Below are positions 8,393 through 15,424 of a DNA stretch of 51,715 nt, piece after piece. Every line of letters begins with the position of its first letter. The stretch's first letter is position 1. The notes below the pieces were generated by a model. It worked only from the letters and a program-made list of their open reading frames with translations, had not been told where the DNA came from and made no database searches. This stretch comes from an uncultured Parabacteroides sp. (GTDB lineage Bacteria > Bacteroidota > Bacteroidia > Bacteroidales > Tannerellaceae), in the NCBI GenBank assembly GCA_949295065.1, contig CASFJQ010000015.1, forward strand, positions 1 through 51,715. The letters are read 5' to 3'. A program made the translations under genes and the position numbers.

Positions 8393-9187
8393 TTATTTGT
8401 TGTTTGCTACATATTCGTCTGCTTTCTCTTTCATTCTGTCCACGCGTTTTTGTGTTTCAGGATGGCTGGAGAATAATTTTCTTATTACGCTTGATTGGCT
8501 AGTTTCGCCATCCAATTCAAGAAGTTTTGCTAACGAATCGTGCATACTGTATGGGTCAAGTCCGTTTTTGATACTGAATTCAAAGCCGTAGTCGTCTGCT
8601 TCGTTCTCTTGTTTCTGTGAGTACTGTGCACTGGCAAGAGCTGTAGCCAGTTCTCCCAGCTGTGAGTCTGAAAGCTTTGAGATTGTTCCTTCAATACTTC
8701 CTACTGCATTCTTTGCTGCTGATGTCAGATATGCGTTTTTCATTGCGTCTTTTGAGTCTGTATGAACCACATGACCTATTTCGTGGCCTATTACAGCAAG
8801 AACTTCGTTGTCGTCCATTATTTTCATAAGACCGGCACATACTCTGACACTTCCGTCGCCACATGCGAATGCGTTTACGTCAGCTACATTATATACTTTG
8901 AAATTCAAATCCAGTCCATCCACTTTTATGTCTTTGGTCAGACGCTCCAGTCTTGCACCTAATTCTGTTTCCGGACCTGCAATCTCGTTATTCTGGTCCA
9001 TCCATACCATATATTCTTTACTCATTTCAGCAATGTCCTGGTCGGATAATGTTATTGCTTTTGCAACGTCCCCAGCAGCTTGTAGAACTTTGCTGGTATT
9101 GATAGTTTTTCCACCAATTTTGAATTGAGCATTTATTGTACCACAAATAAATGCTGATAAAATAACTGTAAATATAATCCCTCTCAT
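8393..9187 (-). CDS. M48 family metalloprotease
   Basis: The 264-residue protein has a signal peptide (cleavage about ...CGTINA|QF) and the gluzincin zinc motif HEIGH within AVIGHEIGHVVHTD. A downstream ENEADDYGFEF segment supplies the third zinc ligand Glu typical of M48 (Ste24/HtpX/LoiP-like) peptidases. There are no membrane helices, so it is a soluble periplasmic form like BepA/LoiP, probably involved in envelope protein quality control. The C-terminal SSHPETQKRVDRMKEKADEY matches the conserved end of M48 domains. It is monocistronic, with a -7 element upstream at 9216-9223. Confidence 0.92.
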   Translation of the reverse strand: MRGIIFTVILSAFICGTINAQFKIGGKTINTSKVLQAAGDVAKAITLSDQDIAEMSKEYMVWMDQNNEIAGPETELGARLERLTKDIKVDGLDLNFKVYNVADVNAFACGDGSVRVCAGLMKIMDDNEVLAVIGHEIGHVVHTDSKDAMKNAYLTSAAKNAVGSIEGTISKLSDSQLGELATALASAQYSQKQENEADDYGFEFSIKNGLDPYSMHDSLAKLLELDGETSQSSVIRKLFSSHPETQKRVDRMKEKADEYVANNK

Positions 9188-9215
9188 AATATAAAGTATT
9201 TGATGATGATTTATG

Positions 9216-9223
9216 CAAAATTA
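9216..9223 (-). promoter_or_regulatory. -7 element upstream of the M48 gene
   Basis: Minus-strand TAATTTTG is an exact TAnnTTTG match 29 nt before the start codon. No good -33 element is seen at the usual distance. Confidence 0.45.
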
Positions 9224-9254
9224 GTGAAATTGGCAAAGAATGGTGCTAATGCTT

Positions 9255-9318
9255 TAAAAAAACTCCCTATTCTGTTACCCTTGTAAATTATCTTTACCGG
9301 TATAACAGAATAGGGAGT
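9255..9318 (-). terminator. Terminator of the glycosidase-like/SGNH gene
   Basis: A perfect 16-bp stem (9262-9277 with 9303-9318) has a 25-nt loop. Read on the minus strand it is followed by a run of T residues (9255-9261). Confidence 0.82.
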
Positions 9319-9376
9319 ATAGATCTGAAAAATAATTTTGTAATTATGCTTTTGTCGCTTAATTTATAGAATTGAT

Positions 9377-10597
9377 TTACTTGACTTTCTTGATAGCCTC
9401 AATCCATCCTTCTGCATGCTCCTTTTGTCCAACAGTAGAGAAATGTACTCCGTCAGCACGCTGATATACTTTATCCAGATTGTCTGTATCCGGACCTATG
9501 AATATATCATCATATTTTTCAGCTAGCTGTTTCTGAGCTTTTCTAATACTTTCGTTGAAACCATTGTCTTTTTCCACAAGATTAGGATGATAGCTGGCGA
9601 TTGCTATAACAATCGGAGCTTTTATCCCCCTGGAGCGGAACACTTCGCGTATGGTCTCAAAACGGGCAATATATTCTTCTGTTGAAGTGCCTGCAATATT
9701 ATCACTCTCACCTTGATGCCATAAAATATAGTCCGGTTTGATACCTTTTTCTTTTATTTGCTCAACGGTGCTGATAAGTTTTTCATGCAGAAAACCACCT
9801 TTAGCCCATGCTGAGATTTCCACTCCTCCAACTCCTATAGGAATTATTGTAACAGAATTTGCCATTTTTTCTTCAATCATCTTGTCTGCAACAATATTCC
9901 ATACACTGCCTCCTTCGCCTGTTGCGCCAATCAGAGGGTCTTGAGATGGATATATTCTACCGTCGAAATAATTCATTACATTATGTGTCGGGAAATAATG
10001 TCCTTGTCCATGATTAGCAGAATTAGATTGTCCAAAAGTAAAAATAACTTTACTGTCTTTTATGTTTGATTCAGGCTGAGCCTTGTAGTTTACAGCCCAT
10101 TCTCTCAGCATTTCAATAGCTTTCACCAGAACACCTGCTTCTCCTCGGAATGTACCAGATCCTTTTGGCTCACCAGACTGAGTATACCATTCGTTGAAAC
10201 CTTTGTTCTCAATAACCCTTTGCAGCATAGGTTTCAGTTCGTTATAGGCTTCTTCTATCATTCCGTTTTCTGTCAATGCCCAAATCATTCTGGCTCCAAA
10301 CCAAGTCCAGTCTCCGCCGTTCTGATAGCCGTAAGGATACATTCCAACTCCTTTAAAGAATCCTGCCGGATATGTAGGATACATAGTCAGACCAATTGTC
10401 TGAGCCTTCGCTTTTTTTACATTTTCCAGCATCTTTTCATTTGCTGTTTCAACCTCTTCTTTTGACAGCAATCCGGCAAGTATAGCAACAGCTGTTCCCC
10501 CGTGATAATAAATCTGATTCTCGTCAAATGATTCAGGGAAAGGAGAGCCGTTTAGATAAATGTGAGGAATGAATTTTTCATTCTTGTCATCCCACAA
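9377..10597 (-). CDS. C-terminal part of a frameshifted gene: glycosidase-barrel end plus SGNH (sialate O-acetylesterase-like) domain
   Basis: The frame is open from about 10648, but the first initiator-like codon is a TTG at 10597, so this is probably the second part of the gene that begins at 11400. Its first 160 or so residues complete an alpha/alpha-barrel glycosidase-like domain (DENQIYYHGGTAVAILAG, GGDWTWFGARMIWAL). The following domain is an SGNH/GDSL esterase of the SASA type: FGQSN carries the catalytic Ser, WHQGESD is the mid motif, and DGVHFS carries Asp and His. Such enzymes remove acetyl groups from glycans. A one-base A/T-run length change at 10649-10654 would join both parts. 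Confidence 0.72.
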   Translation of the reverse strand: MWDDKNEKFIPHIYLNGSPFPESFDENQIYYHGGTAVAILAGLLSKEEVETANEKMLENVKKAKAQTIGLTMYPTYPAGFFKGVGMYPYGYQNGGDWTWFGARMIWALTENGMIEEAYNELKPMLQRVIENKGFNEWYTQSGEPKGSGTFRGEAGVLVKAIEMLREWAVNYKAQPESNIKDSKVIFTFGQSNSANHGQGHYFPTHNVMNYFDGRIYPSQDPLIGATGEGGSVWNIVADKMIEEKMANSVTIIPIGVGGVEISAWAKGGFLHEKLISTVEQIKEKGIKPDYILWHQGESDNIAGTSTEEYIARFETIREVFRSRGIKAPIVIAIASYHPNLVEKDNGFNESIRKAQKQLAEKYDDIFIGPDTDNLDKVYQRADGVHFSTVGQKEHAEGWIEAIKKVK

Positions 10598-10629
10598 ATA
10601 TTTTCTTATGTTTGTTTTGATAGATTCTT

Positions 10630-11400
10630 TTACCTTACTCCATTTTGCTTTTTTGAAGCATCGTCAATAAGCTCGTTATAATTTTCCAAAGCTATGACAA
10701 GCATGGCATTGTCATATATATCTATAGTGAAATGTGTATTTTCGTCAATCTCCACACCCCATATATGTTCCGGTTGCACGTCACCCCAGTCTGCTGTTGT
10801 AGCTCCTATAATAAGCCCGTATTGCTTGTTCAGCTTTTCGTTCATCAGGAATTCAAGAGATTCTTCCATTCTCTCTTCAACAGTTTTTCCTGCAACAACA
10901 GTTTTCAGATAATCTTTGTTCCCGCTCTTCTTTATATATTGGTAAACAGCTTGGATTAGGGATGTCTCATGATCTGTTTCTACCGTATTTTTATGAGCTG
11001 CGTATAGTGAACAAGATTCAGAAAGTCTGTATTTGTATCCACCGACATTGTTCAGGTCCGCTTTTCTGATATCTATATATCCGTCCACAATATCTCCTGT
11101 TTTACCCTGGAAATGGAAGAATGTATTCAGCGCGTGAGTTATTGTTGAATCCGGAGATACATCCATAGCAACTTGTATGAATGTATTGAAATCTCTTATC
11201 CATACTTCTCCATATCCATCACCGGCGTTCAGTCCGGACGAAACAATTTCGTGCGCCATCTCGTTCACACGGTCCATAGTTTTGTCTTCCAGAATTTGTT
11301 TTTGGACTATTCTTAGTTTGTTGTAGTCGTTATCTGCAAATGCCGACATTGCAAGGCTGCTTAATGCTGCAGCAAAAAATAATTTACCGAATTTATTCAT
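10630..11400 (-). CDS. N-terminal part of a frameshifted gene: six-hairpin glycosidase-like domain
   Basis: The 256 residues begin with a signal peptide (...LAMSAFA|DN) and an alpha/alpha six-hairpin glycosidase-like region: GYGEVWIRDFNTFIQVAMDV, VETDHETSLIQAVYQYI, YGLIIGATTADWGD. The protein ends at KKQNGVR just after an A6 run on the coding strand (plus 10649-10654). With seven A residues the frame continues as KKAKWSKVKESIKTNI and runs into the C-terminal part. The natural product would therefore be a secreted protein of about 673 residues combining a glycosidase-like barrel and an SGNH esterase. I cannot assign a GH family with confidence. It may be a recent mutation, a slippage site or a base-calling error. 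Confidence 0.72.
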   Translation of the reverse strand: MNKFGKLFFAAALSSLAMSAFADNDYNKLRIVQKQILEDKTMDRVNEMAHEIVSSGLNAGDGYGEVWIRDFNTFIQVAMDVSPDSTITHALNTFFHFQGKTGDIVDGYIDIRKADLNNVGGYKYRLSESCSLYAAHKNTVETDHETSLIQAVYQYIKKSGNKDYLKTVVAGKTVEERMEESLEFLMNEKLNKQYGLIIGATTADWGDVQPEHIWGVEIDENTHFTIDIYDNAMLVIALENYNELIDDASKKQNGVR

Positions 11401-11521
11401 GTTATTTGTTTTATATCTGTATGCAAAGAAAGGAAAATGAAATTTGTGGTTTGATATACAATATATTTTTATTCTTGCATTATCTTTTGAATATGTAGAA
11501 GAGAGGGTTGTGTGGTAATAA

Positions 11522-11557
11522 TAAAAAAAGAAAGAGAAAACAATCGTTTTCTCTTTC
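11522..11557 (-). terminator. Terminator of the minus-strand tRNA-Pro
   Basis: A perfect 12-bp stem (11530-11541 with 11546-11557) has a 4-nt loop. It is followed on the minus strand by seven T residues. Confidence 0.86.
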
Positions 11558-11562
11558 CTCTG

Positions 11563-11637
11563 TCGGGGTACCAGGATTCGAACCTGGGACCCCCTGCTCC
11601 CAAAGCAGGTGCGCTAACCGGACTGCGCTACACCCCG
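11563..11637 (-). tRNA. tRNA-Pro (anticodon TGG), second copy
   Basis: All 75 nt are identical to the tRNA-Pro at 7189-7263 but on the opposite strand, with the same acceptor, anticodon loop TTTGGGA and T-arm. It has its own promoter and terminator, so it is an independent single-tRNA unit. Confidence 0.97.
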
Positions 11638-11678
11638 TTTTTGTTATCATTGAGTGTCGTTGTTTCTCAAATGCGATG

Positions 11679-11708
11679 CAAAGGTAGTGATTATATTTTT
11701 ATCTCCAA
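11679..11708 (-). promoter_or_regulatory. Promoter of the second tRNA-Pro
   Basis: Minus-strand TTG (11706-11708), 19 nt, then TACCTTTG (11679-11686): an exact consensus match 41 nt upstream of the tRNA. Confidence 0.7.
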
Positions 11709-11799
11709 GCTTTTTCTGATAAAATTTTATTTTGGTTCTTGATTTTAACCTTTGTTTTGAAATTGTGAATCTTTGATATTGTTGGCTATCAGTGATTTA

Positions 11800-11844
11800 A
11801 TATGTTTTGCCTGATAAAGAGTGTTTCCTTCAAGCAAAACATAT
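11800..11844 (-). terminator. Hairpin after the HAD phosphatase gene
   Basis: ATATGTTTTGC (11800-11810) pairs perfectly with GCAAAACATAT (11834-11844). The T-tail is weak, so termination efficiency is uncertain. Confidence 0.5.
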
Positions 11845-11876
11845 ATTATTAACTTAAGTCCTTGATAGGGTTTCTG

Positions 11877-12662
11877 TCAGTCTATAATCTTCCAGTGTTT
11901 CATTGCAGCCTCAATACCGTTGTTGTCAACATCTGTTGTAATATAGTCTGCCACCTCTTTCAGAGAATCGTTGGCATTTCCCATAGCAACACCTACACCT
12001 GCAACTTTAATCATGCTTATATCATTACCTCCGTCACCGAAAGCCATAGTTTCTTCTATTCCGAAGCCGAAATGACGGGCAATGTGTTTTATTCCGTTTC
12101 CCTTGTCACTTCCAATAGCTGTGACATCGGCAAATGCAGGATACCATCTTCCGGAGATACAACCGGGAAGCAAAGGCATAATGTCTTTTTCCTGTTCCTC
12201 GGTGATGAAAGGTGTTGTCTGGATTATTTCCTGCTCCTCCATAAGTTTGCGAGGGTCTCCAACCACAAGATTGTGTACTTGCAGGAAATCACTGAAAATC
12301 TGTTTTACAATTGGACTGTTATTATAGACCAAAAGTTCTTTTTCACCTACGAAAATACATGGAAATTTATATTTGTCCGAAAGGGAAATCAGTGACTCCA
12401 CGTCCTTTTTAGGTATGGGATTGCATGATATTACCTCATTCCCGACAATGCAATATGCTCCATTTGTAGTGATATATCCATCAATCAGATGTTTTATGGA
12501 GTTAAGATTGTTTATGATTGGTATGGGGCGTCCTGTTGAAATGAAAATTTTTATTCCTTTTGCTTTGGCTGCTTCAATAGCCTTAACGGTCGATTCCGGA
12601 ATCTGGTGAGTCTTGAAGCTCACCAAAGTCCCGTCAATGTCGAAGAATAATGCTTTGAACAT
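11877..12662 (-). CDS. Cof-type HAD family hydrolase
   Basis: The 261-residue protein has the haloacid dehalogenase motifs: DIDGTLV with the nucleophile Asp near residue 8, STGRP as motif II, a cap region, GSDKGNGIKHI with the Lys of motif III, and FGDGGNDISMI as motif IV. Cof-subfamily enzymes are cytosolic Mg-dependent phosphatases acting on sugar phosphates, pyridoxal phosphate or flavin nucleotides; the specificity cannot be deduced. It starts 15 nt after the nitroreductase gene and is probably cotranscribed with it from the promoter at 13448-13478. Confidence 0.92.
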   Translation of the reverse strand: MFKALFFDIDGTLVSFKTHQIPESTVKAIEAAKAKGIKIFISTGRPIPIINNLNSIKHLIDGYITTNGAYCIVGNEVISCNPIPKKDVESLISLSDKYKFPCIFVGEKELLVYNNSPIVKQIFSDFLQVHNLVVGDPRKLMEEQEIIQTTPFITEEQEKDIMPLLPGCISGRWYPAFADVTAIGSDKGNGIKHIARHFGFGIEETMAFGDGGNDISMIKVAGVGVAMGNANDSLKEVADYITTDVDNNGIEAAMKHWKIID

Positions 12663-12677
12663 ATTATCTTTATTACT

Positions 12678-13421
12678 TTAAATGAATTTCTGTTTTTTCA
12701 GCACCTCCATCAGTACACCCGAAAAATGCTCGTTATTTGCTTTTGTATATCTGATGTCCGTAAACACTTGCGCAAGTGTTTCTTTATTGTTTATGCGGGT
12801 GAATTCCTTGTTTACTTCAAGTTCTTCTTTTTCCTTATATAATAGATCTATTGATTCTGGGCTGTAGTCGATGTATTGCTCTTTGTGCATGACAGCTTCA
12901 AGAGGCAATCTTTCTGAAACTGCTGGAAGAGGCTCTTTAGGATAACCCACTGTTATAGTAGTAATAGGAACAACCAGTTCCGGAAGATTCAATACGTCAA
13001 TAATCTTGTCAGCATTGTAGGTTGTAGTTCCAAGATAACATATGCCCAGTCCTTTTTCTTCAGCAGCTTCTGCGAAAGCTTCAGCAAAGAGCATAGCGTC
13101 GATACTTGCAGTCATAAATGTCTGCAGATTGTCGAATCCGGCATGAGCATTTCTTTGTTCGGCCCATTTGACGAATCTGTTTGCATCAGCGCAGAATGTC
13201 AGCACAACAGGAGCCTCAGTGATCATCGGCTGGTTGAAATGAGCAGGAGATAGTTTCTTCTTGTTTTCTTCATCGCGAGTCACAACTACGCTATATAATT
13301 GCATATTTCCGGTGTTGGAAGCACGCATTGCAACACTGAGCAGTTCGTTTATCAATTCCTCTGAAACAGGTCTGTCGCTGTATTTACGGATGCTTCTCCG
13401 TTCTTTCATAGTGGAAATCAT
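12678..13421 (-). CDS. Nitroreductase family protein (FMN-dependent)
   Basis: The 247-residue protein has the nitroreductase N-terminus MKERRSIRKYSDRPVSEELINELLSVAMRASNTGNMQ, where Arg and Ser/Thr residues bind FMN phosphate. It continues with the conserved GLGICYLGT segment and the VPITTITVGYP phrase. The length and the C-terminal arm suit NfsA/FRP-like enzymes that reduce quinones or nitroaromatics with NAD(P)H. It is first in an operon with the HAD phosphatase and diverges from rplY. A second in-frame ATG lies four codons downstream (MKERR), so the exact start is slightly uncertain. Confidence 0.9.
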   Translation of the reverse strand: MISTMKERRSIRKYSDRPVSEELINELLSVAMRASNTGNMQLYSVVVTRDEENKKKLSPAHFNQPMITEAPVVLTFCADANRFVKWAEQRNAHAGFDNLQTFMTASIDAMLFAEAFAEAAEEKGLGICYLGTTTYNADKIIDVLNLPELVVPITTITVGYPKEPLPAVSERLPLEAVMHKEQYIDYSPESIDLLYKEKEELEVNKEFTRINNKETLAQVFTDIRYTKANNEHFSGVLMEVLKKQKFI

Positions 13422-13447
13422 AGAATAACATTATTATATTTCACGAG

Positions 13448-13478
13448 CAAAATTAGTGATAAATTTGCTCAATTCAAA
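13448..13478 (-). promoter_or_regulatory. Promoter of the nitroreductase/HAD operon
   Basis: Minus-strand TTTG (13475-13478), 19 nt, then TAATTTTG (13448-13455), an exact consensus. It physically overlaps the divergent rplY promoter. Confidence 0.65.
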
Positions 13479-13495
13479 TATTTGTATTAATTTCG
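13464..13495 (+). promoter_or_regulatory. Promoter of rplY
   Basis: TTTG (13464-13467), 20 nt, then TAATTTCG (13488-13495), one base off the -7 consensus. It is followed by a GC-rich start region and a leader of about 65 nt. Confidence 0.5.
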
Positions 13496-13566
13496 CGGCG
13501 GTTTTCTACCCGTGTGATGGGAAAATTAGAGAGCTAATTTTGAGTAACACATTAAATTATTGTAAG

Positions 13567-14157
13567 ATGAAAACATTTAAACTAGAAGGTAAGACTAGAG
13601 AAATCGCTGCTAGACCAGCAGATCAGAAAAGAGCATTGAAAGCTACACGTAAACAGGACGAAATCCCTGCAGTACTTTACGGTGGTGAAAACACAGTACA
13701 CTTCACTGTTACTAACTCTGCAGTTCGTAACTTGGTTTACACTCCAGATATCTACGCTGTAGAATTGACTATTGATGGCAAGACTACAATGGCTGTAATG
13801 AAAGATATCCAGTTCCACCCAGTAACTGACGCTATCCTTCACATCGACTTCCTTGAAGTTTCTGACAAGAAAGCTATCGTAATGGAAGTTCCTGTTGTTT
13901 TGGAAGGTCACGCTGAAGGTGTTAAAGCCGGTGGTAAGTTGACATTGCAGATGAGAAAATTGAAAGTTAAAGCTATCTATTCTGAAATTCCTGAAAGATT
14001 GGTTGTCAATGTTGATCACCTTGGTTTGGGTAAAACAATTCAGGTTGGTGCATTGAACTTCGAAGGCCTTGAATTGATGAATGCTAAGAACGCTGTAGTT
14101 TGCGCAGTTCAGTTGACTCGTGCTGCTCGTGGTGCTCAGGCTAAATCAGGTAAATAA
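13567..14157 (+). CDS. rplY: 50S ribosomal protein L25/general stress protein Ctc
   Basis: The 196-residue protein matches the CTC form of L25: an N-terminal 5S rRNA-binding domain (ATRKQDEIPAVLYGGEN, VMKDIQFHPVTDAILHIDFLEV) plus the C-terminal Ctc domain (VPVVLEGHAEGVKAGGKL...IPERLVVNVDHLGLGKTIQV). The start is ATG 13567, giving MKTFKLEGKTREIAARPADQ. Frame-open sequence further upstream is leader. Its codon usage is that of a highly expressed gene. It has its own promoter and a strong terminator. Placement next to pth is a very common bacterial arrangement. Confidence 0.96.
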   Translation: MKTFKLEGKTREIAARPADQKRALKATRKQDEIPAVLYGGENTVHFTVTNSAVRNLVYTPDIYAVELTIDGKTTMAVMKDIQFHPVTDAILHIDFLEVSDKKAIVMEVPVVLEGHAEGVKAGGKLTLQMRKLKVKAIYSEIPERLVVNVDHLGLGKTIQVGALNFEGLELMNAKNAVVCAVQLTRAARGAQAKSGK

Positions 14158-14241
14158 TACGATAAGTAAATAAGTCTGTAGGTTTGTGAGTTGAGATTTA
14201 TAACTCTTCAAATATTCTTGCAGATTTGACTAAAACTATAA

Positions 14242-14278
14242 AAAGGGCTTGTTCGAAAGAATGAGCCCTTTGTTTTTT
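14242..14278 (+). terminator. Terminator of rplY
   Basis: AAAGGGCT (14242-14249) pairs with AGCCCTTT (14264-14271), with further inner pairing TTC/GAA, followed by GTTTTTT. Confidence 0.85.
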
Positions 14279-14288
14279 ACGAATAAAT

Positions 14289-14852
14289 ATGAAATATCTT
14301 ATAACCGGACTAGGTAACATAGGCTCGGAATATGTTGGAACACGCCATAACATAGGTTTCCGGGTTGTAAACAAACTTGTGGACGAAGCCGGAGCTTCGT
14401 TCTCCGAAGAGCGTTATGGAGCTGTGGCTCGTTTCAGAGTGAAGAATTGCGAGCTTGTTGTTCTTAAACCAAACACATTCATGAATCTTAGCGGCAATGC
14501 TGTCCGCTATTGGCTTCAGAAGGAAAACATCCCTGTTGAGAATCTTCTTGTTGTTGTTGACGACCTGGCTTTGCCTTTCGGAACATTGCGCCTGAAACCT
14601 AAAGGAAGTGATGCCGGACACAATGGTCTGAAGAATATAGCACAGATGCTGGGCACTCAGAATTATGCACGTCTGCGTTTCGGCATTGGCTCTGATTTTG
14701 CACGTGGCGGACAGATTGATTATGTTTTGGGAAAATTCCCTGCCGAAGAACTTCAGCAAATGCCCGAGGTTGTATCAAAGGCTATAGAGATTGTGAAAAG
14801 TTTCTGCCTTGCAGGTATTCAATTGACAATGAATCAATATAACAATAAATGA
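14289..14852 (+). CDS. pth: Peptidyl-tRNA hydrolase
   Basis: The 187-residue protein releases peptides from prematurely dropped peptidyl-tRNAs. It shows the family motifs [21 protein letters not shown] with the catalytic His, [10 protein letters not shown] with the tRNA-contacting Asn, and [29 protein letters not shown] with the active-site Asp, Gly and His. The C-terminus [17 protein letters not shown] is complete. Its stop overlaps the start of the S4-domain gene by 4 nt (ATGA), which implies translational coupling. It lies directly behind the rplY terminator, so readthrough or an unseen promoter must drive it. Confidence 0.97.
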   Translation: MKYLITGLGNIGSEYVGTRHNIGFRVVNKLVDEAGASFSEERYGAVARFRVKNCELVVLKPNTFMNLSGNAVRYWLQKENIPVENLLVVVDDLALPFGTLRLKPKGSDAGHNGLKNIAQMLGTQNYARLRFGIGSDFARGGQIDYVLGKFPAEELQQMPEVVSKAIEIVKSFCLAGIQLTMNQYNNK

Positions 14853-15286
14853 ACGAAGTACGTATAGATAAATGGATGTGGGCAACACGTATCTTCAAGA
14901 CTCGTACGATTGCTGCCGAGGCTTGCAAAAAAGGACGTGTTATGATTGGTGGCGTAACCGTAAAGCCTTCCCGAATGATTAAGGTGGGAGATATTGTGCA
15001 GGTCCGTAAGCCTCCAATTACATTCTCCTTCAAAGTTCTTGCACTTACCGAACGTAGGATGGGAGCAAAGCTCGTTCCGGAATATATGGAGAATGTTACT
15101 ACTCCGGACCAGTACGAATTGCTGGAAATGAACAGAATATCCGGATTCGTAAACAGAGCTAAGGGACTTGGCAGACCAACCAAGAAAGACCGTCGTGATT
15201 TGGAACAGTTCACCGGTTCGGATTTCTATGATGCTCCGGACGACGATTTTGACTTTGACTTCGATTTTGATTCTGATGAGGATTGA
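14849..15286 (+). CDS. S4 domain RNA-binding protein (HslR/Hsp15-like)
   Basis: The 145-residue protein has an N-terminal S4 RNA-binding domain: [48 protein letters not shown]. This closely follows Hsp15/HslR, which binds stalled 50S subunits carrying nascent chains. It continues with the basic [16 protein letters not shown] segment. The last 20 or so residues are an acidic Asp/Phe alternation ([14 protein letters not shown]), an unusual low-complexity tail. It is translationally coupled to pth by a 4-nt overlap, and both act on stalled-translation products, which supports the assignment. Confidence 0.9.
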   Translation: MNEVRIDKWMWATRIFKTRTIAAEACKKGRVMIGGVTVKPSRMIKVGDIVQVRKPPITFSFKVLALTERRMGAKLVPEYMENVTTPDQYELLEMNRISGFVNRAKGLGRPTKKDRRDLEQFTGSDFYDAPDDDFDFDFDFDSDED

Positions 15287-15316
15287 TTGCAAACTTCAAT
15301 TTTAATTGTATATTTG
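15287..15316 (+). promoter_or_regulatory. Promoter of the DUF3843 gene
   Basis: TTG (15287-15289), 19 nt, then TATATTTG (15309-15316): an exact consensus. The -33 element begins right after the stop codon of the preceding gene. Confidence 0.65.
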
Positions 15317-15348
15317 CATCGCTATGATGAACACTGGGATTGAAGAGT

Positions 15349-15373
15349 GTTGCAGAATCCATGACTCTGCAAC
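15349..15373 (+). other. Leader hairpin upstream of the DUF3843 gene
   Basis: GTTGCAGA (15349-15356) pairs perfectly with TCTGCAAC (15366-15373) around a 9-nt loop, within the roughly 100-nt leader. No T-run follows, so it is more likely an RNA-stability or regulatory structure than a terminator. Confidence 0.45.
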
Positions 15374-15424
15374 GTGCAAAAGCAGCAAATCCTAAAAAAT
15401 TTAGATCAGACAAACTAATTTAAT

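Noticed and set aside
11512-11742. Plus-strand open frame across the second tRNA-Pro
   Set aside because: Same artefact: it is only the antisense reading of the tRNA and its terminator.
13456-13566. Longer start for rplY
   Set aside because: It covers the promoter and leader; L25 proteins begin at the MKTFKLEGK residue used here.
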